Source: Leptidea sinapis
Lineage: Eukaryota > Arthropoda > Insecta > Lepidoptera > Pieridae
Direction: 5' to 3'
NCBI RefSeq assembly: GCF_905404315.1
Contig: NC_066269.1
Span: forward strand, 16,560,501-16,624,500
Length of the DNA: 64,000 nt
The notes beneath the pieces were generated by a model that worked only from the letters and a program-made list of their open reading frames with translations, made no database searches and was not told the DNA's origin. This document shows, piece by piece, positions 63,660 to 64,000 of this stretch. The stretch's first letter is position 1; the number at the start of each line of letters is the position of its first letter. A program made the position numbers and the translations under genes.

Positions 63660-64000
63660 CTACTGGGAAGGAATTCCAGTGTGAGCAGTGCGCAGTGCAG
63701 CGCTCAACTCTGGAATTGCGGTGTCGAGTCCTTTGTGTAGCACCAGGTCGATCACGTCACCGCTTCCATCAGGCATATAGTGGGTCCACGATGTAGGGCC
63801 TGCGACTTCATAGCGCTCCTCAACCATCTCCTTGTACAGAATGCGCCCCGTCGTGCATATCTTGCTTGAGTGCCAGGTGGTGTGTTTGGAGTTAAGGTCG
63901 CCTACCACTATCGTTGGAATGTTCCCGTCGAATAATGACCTTAACTCCATCTTATCTAGGCTTGTTCCGGGTGGCCTGTAAATTGAATGAATACGCATTA
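63660..64000 (-). pseudogene. Endonuclease C-terminal fragment of the Jockey-like element
   Basis: The translation begins at the window edge with RIHSIYRPPG and contains IPTIVVGDLNSKHTTW (GDLN motif of the AP-type endonuclease) and SGDVIDLVLHK. These residues belong to the nicking domain used to prime reverse transcription. The frame hits TAG at 63660-63662, and coding resemblance continues in another frame, so there is a frameshift here. The N-terminal catalytic part lies outside the window. Confidence 0.8.

Larger units (their letters stand above)
61310..64000 (-). mobile_element. Jockey-like non-LTR retrotransposon, 3' portion, running off the window
   Basis: On the minus strand it carries, in order, the C-terminal part of the AP-type endonuclease, a linker, reverse transcriptase, a C-terminal region, a stop at 61631-61633 and a GC-rich 3' region to about 61310, with an AATAAA motif near that end. 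The 5' part lies beyond 64000. Two long A-runs on this strand occur just after the stop (about 61578-61606). The coding sequence is interrupted at three points, so the copy is defective, though the pieces are long and well conserved, which suggests a fairly recent insertion. The exact 3' end is uncertain. Confidence 0.85.

Overview
This 64 kb window is AT-rich eukaryotic DNA, most likely from a moth or butterfly. That assignment rests on recognised repeats: poly(A)-tailed retroposons, two non-LTR retrotransposons, a tRNA-like SINE, Tc1/mariner and Harbinger-type relics, and an arthropod-style tRNA-Ala gene with an upstream TATA box. I see no conventional host protein-coding gene. All alignments were made by eye.

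Positions 1-50484 are a head-to-tail tandem array of a 5,247-bp unit at roughly 99.9% identity. The true unit junction can be read from the right edge of the array: units run 3263-8509, 8510-13756 and so on up to 45238-50484. This gives nine complete units, preceded by the last 3,262 bp of a tenth; the array therefore probably continues to the left of the window. Each unit is a mosaic of old mobile-element debris. It holds three copies of one poly(A)-tailed retroposon (called family A here) in alternating orientation, a retroposon-like 3' tail, a 68-bp shard of reverse transcriptase, a 13-bp perfect hairpin, and six copies of a 48-bp minisatellite carrying a 7-bp dyad. No unit contains a convincing gene.

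Positions 50485-61300 are non-array DNA with scattered elements: two copies of a tRNA-like SINE (family B), a 138-bp MITE with TAA target duplications, three more family A copies, a head-to-head pair of non-LTR element tails beside a 104-bp palindrome, a broken Tc1-type transposase, a TA-flanked MITE carrying another repeat, and a tRNA-Ala(AGC) gene on the minus strand at 60427-60499. The tRNA is the only likely functional conventional gene.

Positions about 61310-64000 hold the 3' part of a Jockey-like non-LTR retrotransposon on the minus strand (endonuclease C-terminus, reverse transcriptase, C-terminal region). It is broken by frameshifts and runs out of the window at the right end.

The main candidate for something undescribed is the array: a young, homogenised macrosatellite built from transposon debris. 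Its duplication joint lies in a retroposon, and its inverted retroposon copies could give double-stranded RNA if transcribed. Function is not shown by the sequence.
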